Source: Gammaproteobacteria bacterium
Lineage (GTDB): Bacteria > Pseudomonadota > Gammaproteobacteria > JALTLT01
DNA: 5,131 nucleotides
Reading direction: 5' to 3'
Assembly (NCBI GenBank): GCA_027001815.1
Contig: JALTLT010000183.1
Location: 1 to 5,131, forward strand
In this document: piece after piece, positions 1-5,131 of the stretch
How positions within the stretch are numbered: position 1 is the first letter of the stretch
How the letters are laid out: each line of letters opens with the position of its first letter
Notes under the pieces: generated by a model
Databases searched by the model: none
Told to the model about the DNA's origin: nothing
Seen by the model: only the letters and a program-made list of their open reading frames with translations
Made by a program: the position numbers and the translations under genes

Positions 1-876
1 GAGGAGGGGATCCGGGTGGCGGTGATCGGCCGCCCCAACGTGGGCAAGTCCACCCTCATCAACCGGCTGATCGGGGAGGAGCGGGTCCTCGCCTACGACA
101 TGCCCGGCACCACCCGCGACACCATCCACGTCCCCTTCGAGGGGGACGGCCACCGCTACACCCTGATCGACACCGCCGGTGTCCGGCGCCGTGCGCGGAT
201 CCGCGAAGCGCTGGAGAAGTTCAGTGTCATCAAGGCGTTGCAGGCCATGGAGGAGGCCCATGTGGTGATCATGGTACTGGACGCCCACGAGGGGATCAGC
301 GAGCAGGACGCCAGCCTGCTGGGTCTTGCGGTGGAGAGCGGCCGGGCGCTGGTGGTGGCGGTCAACAAGTGGGACGGCCTCACGCCGGGGGAGAGAGAAC
401 GGGTGCGGGAGGCGCTGCAGATCCGGCTCCCCTTCATCGACTTCGCCGAGATCCACTTCATCTCGGCGCTGCACGGCACCGGCATCGGCCACCTGCTGGA
501 GGCGGTGGAGCGCGCCTACCGTGCCGCAACACGCGACCTGCCCACGCCGCTGCTCAACCGCATCCTCGAGGAGGCGGTGGCGGCCCACGCCCCGCCGCTG
601 GTGCGCGGGCGCCGCATCAAGCTGCGCTACGCCCACCAGGGCGGGCGCAATCCGCCGGTGATCGTGATCCACGGCAACCAGACCGAGTCGGTGCCCGACG
701 CCTATCGCCGCTATCTGGTCAACACCTTCCGCAGGGCGCTCGATCTCAAGGGGACGCCCATGCGGGTGGAGTTCAAGGGCGGGGCCAACCCCTATGCGGG
801 GCGCCGCAACAAGCTCACCCCCCGCCAGCAGAAGCGCCGCAAGCGGCTCATGAAACACGTCAAGAAGAGACGCTGA
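1..876 (+). CDS. der: Ribosome-assembly GTPase Der (EngA), C-terminal part; 5' end outside window
   Basis: Der is an essential tandem-G-domain GTPase that acts in maturation of the 50S ribosomal subunit. The reading frame is open from base 1, so this is the 3' part of a longer gene. About 291 residues are present, against about 490 for full-length E. coli Der (from memory). The visible part is the second G domain plus the KH-like end. G1 is GRPNVGKST (window residues 10-18), followed by a PGTTRDT switch I, DTAG (codons at 169-180), NKWD (364-375) and SAL (463-471). From about base 560 a KH-like domain follows, ending in a Lys/Arg-rich tail that suits rRNA binding. The GTG at 16 is an internal Val just before the P-loop, not a start. 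The stop TGA at 874-876 lies inside the convergent GGCT-like gene. The first G domain is off the window. All G motifs look intact. Confidence 0.97.
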   Translation, partial: EEGIRVAVIGRPNVGKSTLINRLIGEERVLAYDMPGTTRDTIHVPFEGDGHRYTLIDTAGVRRRARIREALEKFSVIKALQAMEEAHVVIMVLDAHEGISEQDASLLGLAVESGRALVVAVNKWDGLTPGERERVREALQIRLPFIDFAEIHFISALHGTGIGHLLEAVERAYRAATRDLPTPLLNRILEEAVAAHAPPLVRGRRIKLRYAHQGGRNPPVIVIHGNQTESVPDAYRRYLVNTFRRALDLKGTPMRVEFKGGANPYAGRRNKLTPRQQKRRKRLMKHVKKRR

Positions 877-1261
877 CTCCCCCGCACCCCCTGCCGATCC
901 ACCGGGCGGCCGGTCCCGCCACATAGATCCAGCACCTCGCCTCCCGGCCACCGGGCCGCCGTACCAAGACCTCGGTGCGCAGATAGAGGCTGCGTTCTGG
1001 ATCGTTCGGTGCGAACTCCTCGTAGTCATCGAGCCGGGCGAGGGTGCGTTCCGGCTCGCGTATCCGCAGGATCCGCCCCCTCACCCGGCGGCCCCGGGGA
1101 TCGAGGCGCAGCGCCGGCCAGGGGCCGATCCGCCCCGCCCAGCCGCGCACCTCGCCGGGTCCGCGATCCTCCAGATGGCGCGGGATCCAGCGGTCGAGGA
1201 CCCGATCGCCCGTGCCCGAGAGGAGGGTGCCGTAGGCGAACAGCCGCGTCTCTTCCCTCAT
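860..1261 (-). CDS. Gamma-glutamylcyclotransferase-like (GGCT/AIG2 fold) protein
   Basis: A 133-residue protein of the GGCT-like (AIG2/YtfP) fold, cytosolic by its lack of a signal or membrane segment. Visible hallmarks are FAYGTLLSG near the N-terminus (YGTL at 10-13, the substrate-loop motif) and LDDYEEF at 77-83. E81 aligns with the catalytic Glu of the family's LDxxEGY motif; the usual Gly after it is Glu here. WIYVAGP (111-117) matches the last core strand. Known members cyclise gamma-glutamyl amines or peptides to 5-oxoproline, but many bacterial members have no known substrate, so the reaction is inferred only at family level. The ATG at 1259-1261 overlaps the stop of the upstream MDR gene as ATGA. 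No good ribosome-binding site is visible, so translation probably depends on coupling. The C-terminal 13 or so residues lie beyond the recognisable core, and the gene ends 17 bases inside the convergent der gene. Confidence 0.85.
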   Translation of the reverse strand: MREETRLFAYGTLLSGTGDRVLDRWIPRHLEDRGPGEVRGWAGRIGPWPALRLDPRGRRVRGRILRIREPERTLARLDDYEEFAPNDPERSLYLRTEVLVRRPGGREARCWIYVAGPAARWIGRGCGGVSVSS

Positions 1262-2259
1262 CCGTCGAGCGTCAGCACCGCCTTGCCGGTCATCCCGCCC
1301 GCCTCAATCAGCCGGTGCGCCTCCGGCGCCCTCTCCAGGGGCAGCGTGTGGCCCACGTGGATCTTCAGCTTGCCGCGGTCGGCCAGCCGGGTGCACTCCT
1401 CGAGGATCCAGGTCTGGTGGGCGCGCGCCTCCCGCTCCTGCCACAGCAGGGGGGTGAGCATCAGCTCCAGGCTGATGGAGAGGTTGCGGATCCGTGCCTC
1501 CTTCCAGGAGGCCTCCGCCGGTGGCTCCAGAAGGGTCACCAGGTGGCCATAGAGACGCAGCGCGCCCGCCGTGCGCAGCATCGTCTCGCCCCCCACCGTA
1601 TCCAGTGCCAGGTCGGCGCCGCGGCCCTCGGTCAACTCACGCACCGCCTCGACGAAGTCCCGCTCGCGGTAGAGGATCGCCTCGTGGGCGCCCAGGCCGC
1701 GCACGAAGTCGGCCTTCTCCGCCGAACCCACGGTGGTGAGAACGCGCGAGCCGGTATGGGCGGCGAGCTGGACCGCCACGTGACCCACGCCCCCCGCCCC
1801 CGCGTGGATCAGCACCGTGTCACGCGGGCCGAGACGGGCCCGGTCGTAGAGAGACTCCCAGGCGGTGATCAGCACCAGCGGGCCCCCGGCCGCCTCCTCG
1901 AAGGAGAGGCTGCGCGGTTTGGGGGCGACGAAGGGCTCCTCCACCACCACGTATTCCGCATAGTTGCCGTGGGGGCCGCCGATGCCACCGTTGAACCACC
2001 ACACCTCGTCGCCCGGGGCAAAACGGCGCACGTTCCCGCCCACCGCCTCCACCACCCCGGCACCGTCGCAGCCGAGGATGGCGGGGCTCTCCTGGGGCAG
2101 GTAGGTGCCACGGGCGCGCAACTTGGTGTCCACCGGGTTGACGCCGGCGGCGCGCACGCGGATCAGCAGATCCCGTTCGCCACGGATCTCCGGGCGCGGG
2201 AGTTCGACCGTCTCCAGCACCTCGGGGGTGCCGGGTCGTGTCATCACCACTGCCTTCAT
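1258..2259 (-). CDS. Quinone-oxidoreductase-like MDR-family NAD(P)H-dependent oxidoreductase
   Basis: A 333-residue medium-chain dehydrogenase/reductase, close to the usual length of 320-340. The N-terminal GroES-like domain (about 1-125) carries AAGVNPVDTKLR (38-48) and ILGCDGAGVVEAVG (61-74), typical of zeta-crystallin/quinone-reductase-like members. The Rossmann half has AGAGGVGHVAVQLA (153-166) for NAD(P)H binding, then a DTVGG segment (220-224). The catalytic-zinc Cys of true alcohol dehydrogenases is replaced by Asp in NPVD, and the structural-zinc Cys cluster is absent. It is therefore probably a zinc-free reductase of quinones or activated alkenes, despite the 'alcohol dehydrogenase' label such proteins often get. 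The substrate cannot be read from sequence. The ATG start is supported by a strong AGGAGG six bases upstream. It lies 52 bases after the methyltransferase gene and is coupled by ATGA to the GGCT-like gene downstream, so the three are probably co-transcribed. Confidence 0.9.
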   Translation of the reverse strand: MKAVVMTRPGTPEVLETVELPRPEIRGERDLLIRVRAAGVNPVDTKLRARGTYLPQESPAILGCDGAGVVEAVGGNVRRFAPGDEVWWFNGGIGGPHGNYAEYVVVEEPFVAPKPRSLSFEEAAGGPLVLITAWESLYDRARLGPRDTVLIHAGAGGVGHVAVQLAAHTGSRVLTTVGSAEKADFVRGLGAHEAILYRERDFVEAVRELTEGRGADLALDTVGGETMLRTAGALRLYGHLVTLLEPPAEASWKEARIRNLSISLELMLTPLLWQEREARAHQTWILEECTRLADRGKLKIHVGHTLPLERAPEAHRLIEAGGMTGKAVLTLDG

Positions 2260-2265
2260 CTGCTT

Positions 2266-2271
2266 CCTCCT
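2266..2271 (-). promoter_or_regulatory. Strong Shine-Dalgarno for the MDR oxidoreductase
   Basis: On the minus strand the sequence reads AGGAGG, with six bases between it and the ATG at 2259-2257. It fixes the start of the MDR gene. It is the best ribosome-binding site in the minus-strand run, which suggests this gene is initiated independently even if it is transcribed with the methyltransferase. Confidence 0.8.
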
Positions 2272-2311
2272 CGATCTCGATCGCGGGGGGTAGTCGCCGT
2301 GACCCTCCCCT

Positions 2312-3367
2312 TCATGACGGTTTCCATGCCCGGAACTGGATGAATTCGCGGCGCTCCGGCCGCAGCCGGGCCAGCAGTTCGGCGTGCGCCACGGCGAGTC
2401 GCAGGCGCGTGCCCCTCCGCTGGCGCCGGTAGGGATCCCGGCCGTGGAGGATCGCCGCGCTGGCGGTGAAGAGACGCTTGCAGAGGGGGCGCCAGGGCAG
2501 CTCCTCCAGATCGTCGAAACCGCACCTCTCCAGAGCGCCGCGCAACGAATCGCGGGTGAAGAGTACCAGATGGCGAGGGGGCTCCAGTCCTCGCCACGCC
2601 GCGCCGTAGCGGCGGTGTCCGCTGCTCTCCAGGTTGGGGGTCTCGATCCAGATCCAGCCGCCGGGGCGCAGCAGCCGGTGGCAGCGCCGCAGGGTCCCGG
2701 CCGGCTGGTGCAGGTGCTCGATCACGTGGCTCAGGGTGATCCCGTCGAAACTGCCGTCCGGTGCGTCGAGACGCTCCAGCCCCCCTTCGATCACCTCCAG
2801 GCCACGACCGCGGGCCGCCTCCGCCGCATGCGGGTCCGGTTCCACGCCGATCCCCTCCCAGCCGGCATCCCGTGCCCGGGCCAGAAACTCCCCGTTGCCG
2901 CAGCCGATGTCCAGCAGTCGGGCGCCGGGAGCGGGCGGCGGCAGAAAGCGCATCTCCCGGTCGACGGCGCGCCTTCGTGCCGGGAAGAGCCAGGGGAGAT
3001 GACTGCCGAGCGGACTGGCCGGCGTCTGCCGTGTCCCGTATCGGGCGTTGCGGTAGCCGTTGGCCACCGCCCGCTGGAAGTTCCCCGCCACCCCCCGGCG
3101 CCGCTTCGCCGCGACGGTATGGGTGTAGTAGTGGGCGTAGGCCAGGCCGATGCTCGCGGGATCGGGGCGGGGGTCGAGATAGCCGGCCCCGCAGCCGCCG
3201 CAGCGGTGGAGGGTCCATCGGCCGGGGGCGCAGAAGAAGATGCGGTCGGCGAGATCCTCGTGGAGGGTCTGCCGCGCCGCCTCGCCGCACAGCGGGCAGC
3301 GGCCGGGGCTCTCCAGTCCCTCGGCGGGCCAGGGCTCATCGATGGGAGTGGGCCGGGTTGGGTTCAT
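2312..3367 (-). CDS. Class I SAM-dependent methyltransferase with N-terminal zinc-ribbon-like segment
   Basis: A 351-residue protein from the chosen ATG at 3367. An N-terminal CPLC (24-27) and a second CGGC (56-59, in HRCGGCGAGY) form a CxxC...CxxC zinc-ribbon-like segment. The Methyltransf_23/UbiG-like core follows: motif I LLDIGCGNGEF (151-161), acidic EPDP (176-179) at the end of strand 2, SHVIEHL (213-219), and PGGWIWIETPN (235-245). PRHLVLFT (263-270) is typical of this subgroup. Related proteins often occur in surface-polysaccharide or secondary-metabolite clusters, but no such neighbours appear here, so the substrate is unknown. The frame stays open to an ATG at 3478, adding 37 Arg/Pro-rich residues. 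I prefer 3367 because the extension has no domain content, it overlaps a possible -10 box and its SD is badly spaced, whereas 3367 has a modest GGAAGAG upstream. Cytosolic by appearance. Confidence 0.88.
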   Translation of the reverse strand: MNPTRPTPIDEPWPAEGLESPGRCPLCGEAARQTLHEDLADRIFFCAPGRWTLHRCGGCGAGYLDPRPDPASIGLAYAHYYTHTVAAKRRRGVAGNFQRAVANGYRNARYGTRQTPASPLGSHLPWLFPARRRAVDREMRFLPPPAPGARLLDIGCGNGEFLARARDAGWEGIGVEPDPHAAEAARGRGLEVIEGGLERLDAPDGSFDGITLSHVIEHLHQPAGTLRRCHRLLRPGGWIWIETPNLESSGHRRYGAAWRGLEPPRHLVLFTRDSLRGALERCGFDDLEELPWRPLCKRLFTASAAILHGRDPYRRQRRGTRLRLAVAHAELLARLRPERREFIQFRAWKPS

Positions 3368-3456
3368 GGGCGCTCTTCCGCTCGTTCTGCGGCCACGGCG
3401 CTTCGCCGCCGGGCCGGACCTCCGTGCCGGGCGGGGCAGCGGGAGGGCGAGCCGCC

Positions 3457-3462
3457 ATTCTA
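3457..3462 (-). promoter_or_regulatory. Possible -10 box for the methyltransferase-MDR-GGCT run
   Basis: The minus strand reads TAGAAT here, one mismatch from TATAAT. It would place the transcription start near 3450 and give a leader of about 83 bases before the methyltransferase ATG at 3367. At a spacing of 17 bases the -35 region is G-rich and does not resemble TTGACA. The AT content stands out in this GC-rich gap, which is the main support. If the longer 388-residue reading of the methyltransferase were real, this box would lie inside its coding region. Confidence 0.35.
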
Positions 3463-3479
3463 CCGCAACTCCCCCCATG

Positions 3480-3504
3480 CCTCCCGTCGGAGCCGGCCGG
3501 GAGG
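3480..3504 (-). terminator. GC-rich stem-loop just after the DUF123 gene, possible terminator
   Basis: A perfect seven-base stem (CCTCCCG pairing with CGGGAGG) with an 11-base loop begins four bases after the stop codon of the DUF123 gene. Its position suits a transcript end for queG-DUF123. On the minus strand it is followed by CATGGGGGG rather than a run of T, so it does not meet the usual rule for an intrinsic terminator. It may instead be a weak attenuator, a 3'-end stabiliser or chance pairing in GC-rich sequence. Confidence 0.35.
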
Positions 3505-3508
3505 TCCC

Positions 3509-3901
3509 TCACTCGCGGGCGGATCGCCGGGAAGCGGGGAGGGGACCGATCCGCCGCAGATGGCTCCCGCAGCCGGCCCGGCAGTCGGAGGCGCCGAAGC
3601 CGGGAATCGGGATCTCCCCGCCGGTGCGCTGGTTGAGTTCGCACTCGGGGAGGGTGGAGCGGATCACCTCCGCCACCCGGATCGCCGGATGGGTGGTGAG
3701 CCAGTCGATGTGCCAGCGGCGCTTCTTGCGCCTCTTCAGGTGGCGGGCGATGCGTGCCTCCAGATTGCGCCGGGCGGAGCCGGTGTAGAAGTAGCGGCCC
3801 GGCGGAAGGGTGAAGCGTCCCAGACGGCCCACCGTCACGGTCGCCGGCCGGGTCACCTCCAGGAGGAGCTGGTAGGTGATCGCACCTTGCGGGGCGCTCA
3901 T
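3509..3901 (-). CDS. DUF123/COG1833 GIY-YIG-like protein (Uri-superfamily endonuclease-like)
   Basis: A 130-residue protein recognised as the DUF123 (COG1833) branch of the GIY-YIG nuclease superfamily. Visible features are LPPGRYFYTGSA (32-43), matching the GIY/YIG strands in this divergent branch, then NLEARIARHL (46-55) with a candidate catalytic Arg, and a very basic KRRKKRRWHIDWL (56-68). The family signature GFGASDCRAGCGSHL (101-115) closes the core, with Cys/His residues that could bind metal. The family is found alone and, in some archaea, attached to endonuclease III. Its activity is not well established, so nuclease function is inference. The ATG at 3899-3901 overlaps the queG stop as ATGA, with a GGAG eight bases upstream inside queG, so the two are very likely translated together. 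The last 15 or so residues are Arg/Ser-rich and appear to lie beyond the core. Confidence 0.85.
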   Translation of the reverse strand: MSAPQGAITYQLLLEVTRPATVTVGRLGRFTLPPGRYFYTGSARRNLEARIARHLKRRKKRRWHIDWLTTHPAIRVAEVIRSTLPECELNQRTGGEIPIPGFGASDCRAGCGSHLRRIGPLPASRRSARE

Positions 3902-4959
3902 CGATCCCGCTCCAGGCGGTCGAGGGCCCAGCGGACGTGCTCCCGGACCAGCGCCGAGGGATGGTGGAGCCGTTCGCGGAGCAGGGGGATGGCAGCGGTG
4001 TCGCCGCTGTTGCCGAGGGCGACGGCGAGGTTGCGCAGCCAGCGCGGGTGTCCCAGGCGGCGGATCGGGCTCCCTTCGGTTCGCTGCAGGAAGGTCTCCT
4101 CTTCCCAGCGGAAGAGGTCGGCGAGCCGTGGTGCGTCCAGCCCGTGGCGTGGCAGGAAGTCGGCCTCGGGGGTGGCGGTGGCGAAGCGGTTCCAGGGACA
4201 GACGAGCTGGCAGTCGTCACAGCCGTAGATGCGGTTCCCCAGGAGGGGGCGCAGCGGCTCGGGGATCGGTCCGTGCAGCTCGATGGTCAGATAGGAGATG
4301 CAGCGTCTCGCGTCCACCCGGTAGGGTTCCGGGATCGCATCGGTGGGGCAGACGTCGATACAGCGGCTGCAGCGTCCGCAGTGATCCGCCTCCGGGTCGT
4401 CCGGTGGCAGCGGAAGGTCGGTGTAGAGTTCACCGAGGAAGAACCAGGAGCCGTGGCTTCGATGGATCAGGTTGGAGTGCTTCCCCTGCCAGCCGAGTCC
4501 GGCCAGCCTCGCCAGGGGCTTCTCCAGGACCGGCGCACTGTCGACGAAGGCCCGGTGGCCGAACTCGCCGATCCGCTCGCGGATCCGCCCGGCCAGCCTC
4601 GCCAGACGGCGGCGCATGGGCTTGTGGTAGTCACGTCCCAGGGCGTAGCGGGAGACGTAGCCCAGGCCGGGGTCGCCGAGCACCGACCACGGTTCCCGCG
4701 CGGCCTCGCCGGGCCAGTACTCCAGGCGTACCGAGACGATGGAGAGGGTGCCGGGGACCAGCAGCTCCGGCCGGCTCCGTTTCAGGCCGTGGCGGGCCAT
4801 GTACTCCATCTCGCCGTGCATCCCCTCGGCGAGCCAGTCGAGGAGGTTGCTCTCCGCCTCGCCCAGGTCGCGACGGGCGAACCCCACCTGCTGGAAACCG
4901 AGTTCCCGGCCCCAGCGGCGGATCTCCACGCGAAGCCGGTGGTAGTCGATGGGGGACAT
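3898..4959 (-). CDS. queG: Epoxyqueuosine reductase QueG
   Basis: QueG is a cytosolic cobalamin- and [4Fe-4S]-dependent enzyme that reduces epoxyqueuosine to queuosine at the wobble position of GUN-anticodon tRNAs, the last step of the pathway. The 353-residue product resembles E. coli QueG closely: WGRELGFQQVGFA (16-28), the GYVSRYALGRDYHK block (100-113), FVDSAPVLEKP (138-148) with the proposed catalytic Asp140, and GLGWQGKHS (154-162). Eight Cys supply two clusters: C194, C197, C200 and C204, then C220, C247, C250 and C254. The end (about 305-350) looks like HEAT-type helices. The frame is open to a GTG at 5019, but that extension would contain the TATAAT at 5001-4996. The ATG at 4959 gives the family N-terminus and is preferred, although no clear Shine-Dalgarno precedes it. 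It is coupled by ATGA to the DUF123 gene and divergent from nnr. Confidence 0.96.
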   Translation of the reverse strand: MSPIDYHRLRVEIRRWGRELGFQQVGFARRDLGEAESNLLDWLAEGMHGEMEYMARHGLKRSRPELLVPGTLSIVSVRLEYWPGEAAREPWSVLGDPGLGYVSRYALGRDYHKPMRRRLARLAGRIRERIGEFGHRAFVDSAPVLEKPLARLAGLGWQGKHSNLIHRSHGSWFFLGELYTDLPLPPDDPEADHCGRCSRCIDVCPTDAIPEPYRVDARRCISYLTIELHGPIPEPLRPLLGNRIYGCDDCQLVCPWNRFATATPEADFLPRHGLDAPRLADLFRWEEETFLQRTEGSPIRRLGHPRWLRNLAVALGNSGDTAAIPLLRERLHHPSALVREHVRWALDRLERDR

Positions 4960-4995
4960 GGAGAGCAGGGCATGACCATGGCACAAGGAGCATTC

Positions 4996-5001
4996 ATTAT
5001 A
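4996..5001 (-). promoter_or_regulatory. -10 box of the queG-DUF123 promoter
   Basis: A perfect TATAAT on the minus strand. The predicted start near 4989 leaves a leader of about 30 bases before the queG ATG at 4959. The -35 region (around 5019-5025 on the plus strand, reading AACCGG or CAACCG on the minus strand) is a poor match to TTGACA, so an activator or a strong -10 may compensate. The box argues against the upstream GTG start of queG. Confidence 0.65.
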
Positions 5002-5048
5002 TCCTGGCCACGCTCCCACCGGTTGCCCTTTCCAGCCGCCGGTCCGGG

Positions 5049-5054
5049 TATAAT
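5049..5054 (+). promoter_or_regulatory. -10 box of the nnr promoter
   Basis: A perfect TATAAT on the plus strand, six bases before the nnr ATG. The usual distance from -10 box to transcription start places +1 at about 5061, on the ATG itself, so the mRNA would be leaderless or nearly so. A TTGCCC at 5023-5028 resembles a -35, but its 20-base spacer is longer than the usual 16-18. The box stands out against very GC-rich surroundings. Confidence 0.6.
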
Positions 5055-5060
5055 CGGTGC

Positions 5061-5131
5061 ATGGAACGACCCGACACCCTCCTCTACCGCGCCGCCCAGG
5101 TCCGGGAGCTGGATCGCCTCGCCATCGAGAC
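5061..5131 (+). CDS. nnr: NAD(P)H-hydrate repair enzyme Nnr (YjeF), N-terminal fragment; 3' end outside window
   Basis: Only the first 23 codons are present. The segment LLYRAAQVRELDRLAIE (residues 7-23) matches the start of the YjeF_N epimerase domain, where bacterial members typically begin with a LYxAAQVRxLDxxAI pattern. The full protein would usually be bifunctional: epimerisation of the R and S forms of hydrated NAD(P)H, then ADP-dependent dehydration back to NAD(P)H. Whether the C-terminal dehydratase domain is present cannot be seen. The call is strengthened by the divergent queG neighbour, as at E. coli yjeS-yjeF, where tsaE follows. No Shine-Dalgarno sequence precedes the ATG. Confidence 0.78.
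   Translation, partial: MERPDTLLYRAAQVRELDRLAIE

Noticed and set aside
16..876. A GTG at 16 as the start of a short single-domain GTPase.
   Set aside because: The frame is open upstream to base 1 with sequence that fits Der, and the C-terminal KH-like domain shows this is the second half of Der rather than a separate small GTPase.
2260..2311. Possible hairpin and short CGATCT/CGATCG near-repeat in the methyltransferase-MDR gap.
   Set aside because: The stem is only four clean pairs before a mismatch, there is no T-run, and the near-repeat is too short to mean much. The gap is best explained as a short intergenic spacer with an SD.
1009..2343. A 444-codon open frame on the plus strand, antisense to the MDR and GGCT-like genes.
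   Set aside because: It is an antisense shadow in GC-rich DNA: the product is low-complexity (Ala/Gly/His/Arg/Pro-rich) with no recognisable domain, while the minus strand has two well-conserved proteins with a clean SD and ATGA junction.
2256..3290. A 344-codon minus-strand frame overlapping the methyltransferase.
   Set aside because: This is an out-of-frame reading of the methyltransferase, Arg/Pro/Gly-rich and without motifs; the other frame carries an intact SAM-binding motif.
3336..4220. A 294-codon minus-strand frame across queG, DUF123 and the gap after it.
   Set aside because: It is an out-of-frame shadow that spans two real genes and a non-coding gap, with a compositionally biased product.
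2384..4228. A 614-codon open frame on the plus strand across the methyltransferase, DUF123 and queG.
   Set aside because: It is antisense to three recognisable genes, crosses their boundaries and encodes low-complexity sequence. Long antisense frames are expected at this GC content.
4499..4605. A 17-base direct repeat inside queG (4499-4515 and 4589-4605), 90 bases apart and in the same frame, giving LARLAG twice (residues 119-124 and 149-154).
   Set aside because: Both copies lie in family blocks that align with E. coli QueG without an insertion, so it is most likely chance use of the same favoured codons rather than a duplication.

Overview
The window is high-GC, gene-dense bacterial chromosome. 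It most likely comes from a gammaproteobacterium, perhaps of the Chromatiales/Ectothiorhodospiraceae type; that finer placement is a guess from base composition and gene style. Three things support a gammaproteobacterium: a Der GTPase with the standard second G domain and KH-like end, a QueG very like the E. coli protein from memory, and a queG gene divergent from nnr (yjeF), as at the E. coli yjeS/yjeF locus. I see no insertion sequence, phage gene, CRISPR array, tRNA or rRNA.

Layout from left to right. Positions 1-876 (+) are the 3' part of der, a ribosome-assembly GTPase, cut by the window edge. Five complete genes then lie head to tail on the minus strand. In transcription order these are queG (4959-3898), a DUF123/COG1833 GIY-YIG-like gene (3901-3509), a class I SAM methyltransferase with an N-terminal zinc-ribbon-like segment (3367-2312), a quinone-oxidoreductase-like MDR protein (2259-1258) and a gamma-glutamylcyclotransferase-like protein (1261-860). 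At the right edge, nnr begins at 5061 on the plus strand and leaves the window.

The minus-strand genes form two tightly coupled pairs. queG/DUF123 and MDR/GGCT-like each share an ATGA stop-start overlap of 4 bases. Between the pairs sits the methyltransferase, preceded by a 141-base gap that holds a GC-rich stem-loop and a possible -10 box. It is followed by a 52-base gap with a strong Shine-Dalgarno sequence for the MDR gene. The last gene of the run converges on der and overlaps its 3' end by 17 bases. The 101-base queG/nnr divergent region carries a perfect TATAAT on each strand. The nnr box is so close to the ATG that its mRNA is predicted to be leaderless or nearly so.

Functionally this is mostly housekeeping: ribosome assembly (Der), the last step of tRNA queuosine synthesis (QueG) and NAD(P)H-hydrate repair (Nnr), plus a few poorly characterised accessory enzymes. 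I found no convincing new multi-gene system. The most interesting lead is the translational coupling of an uncharacterised GIY-YIG-type protein to queG.
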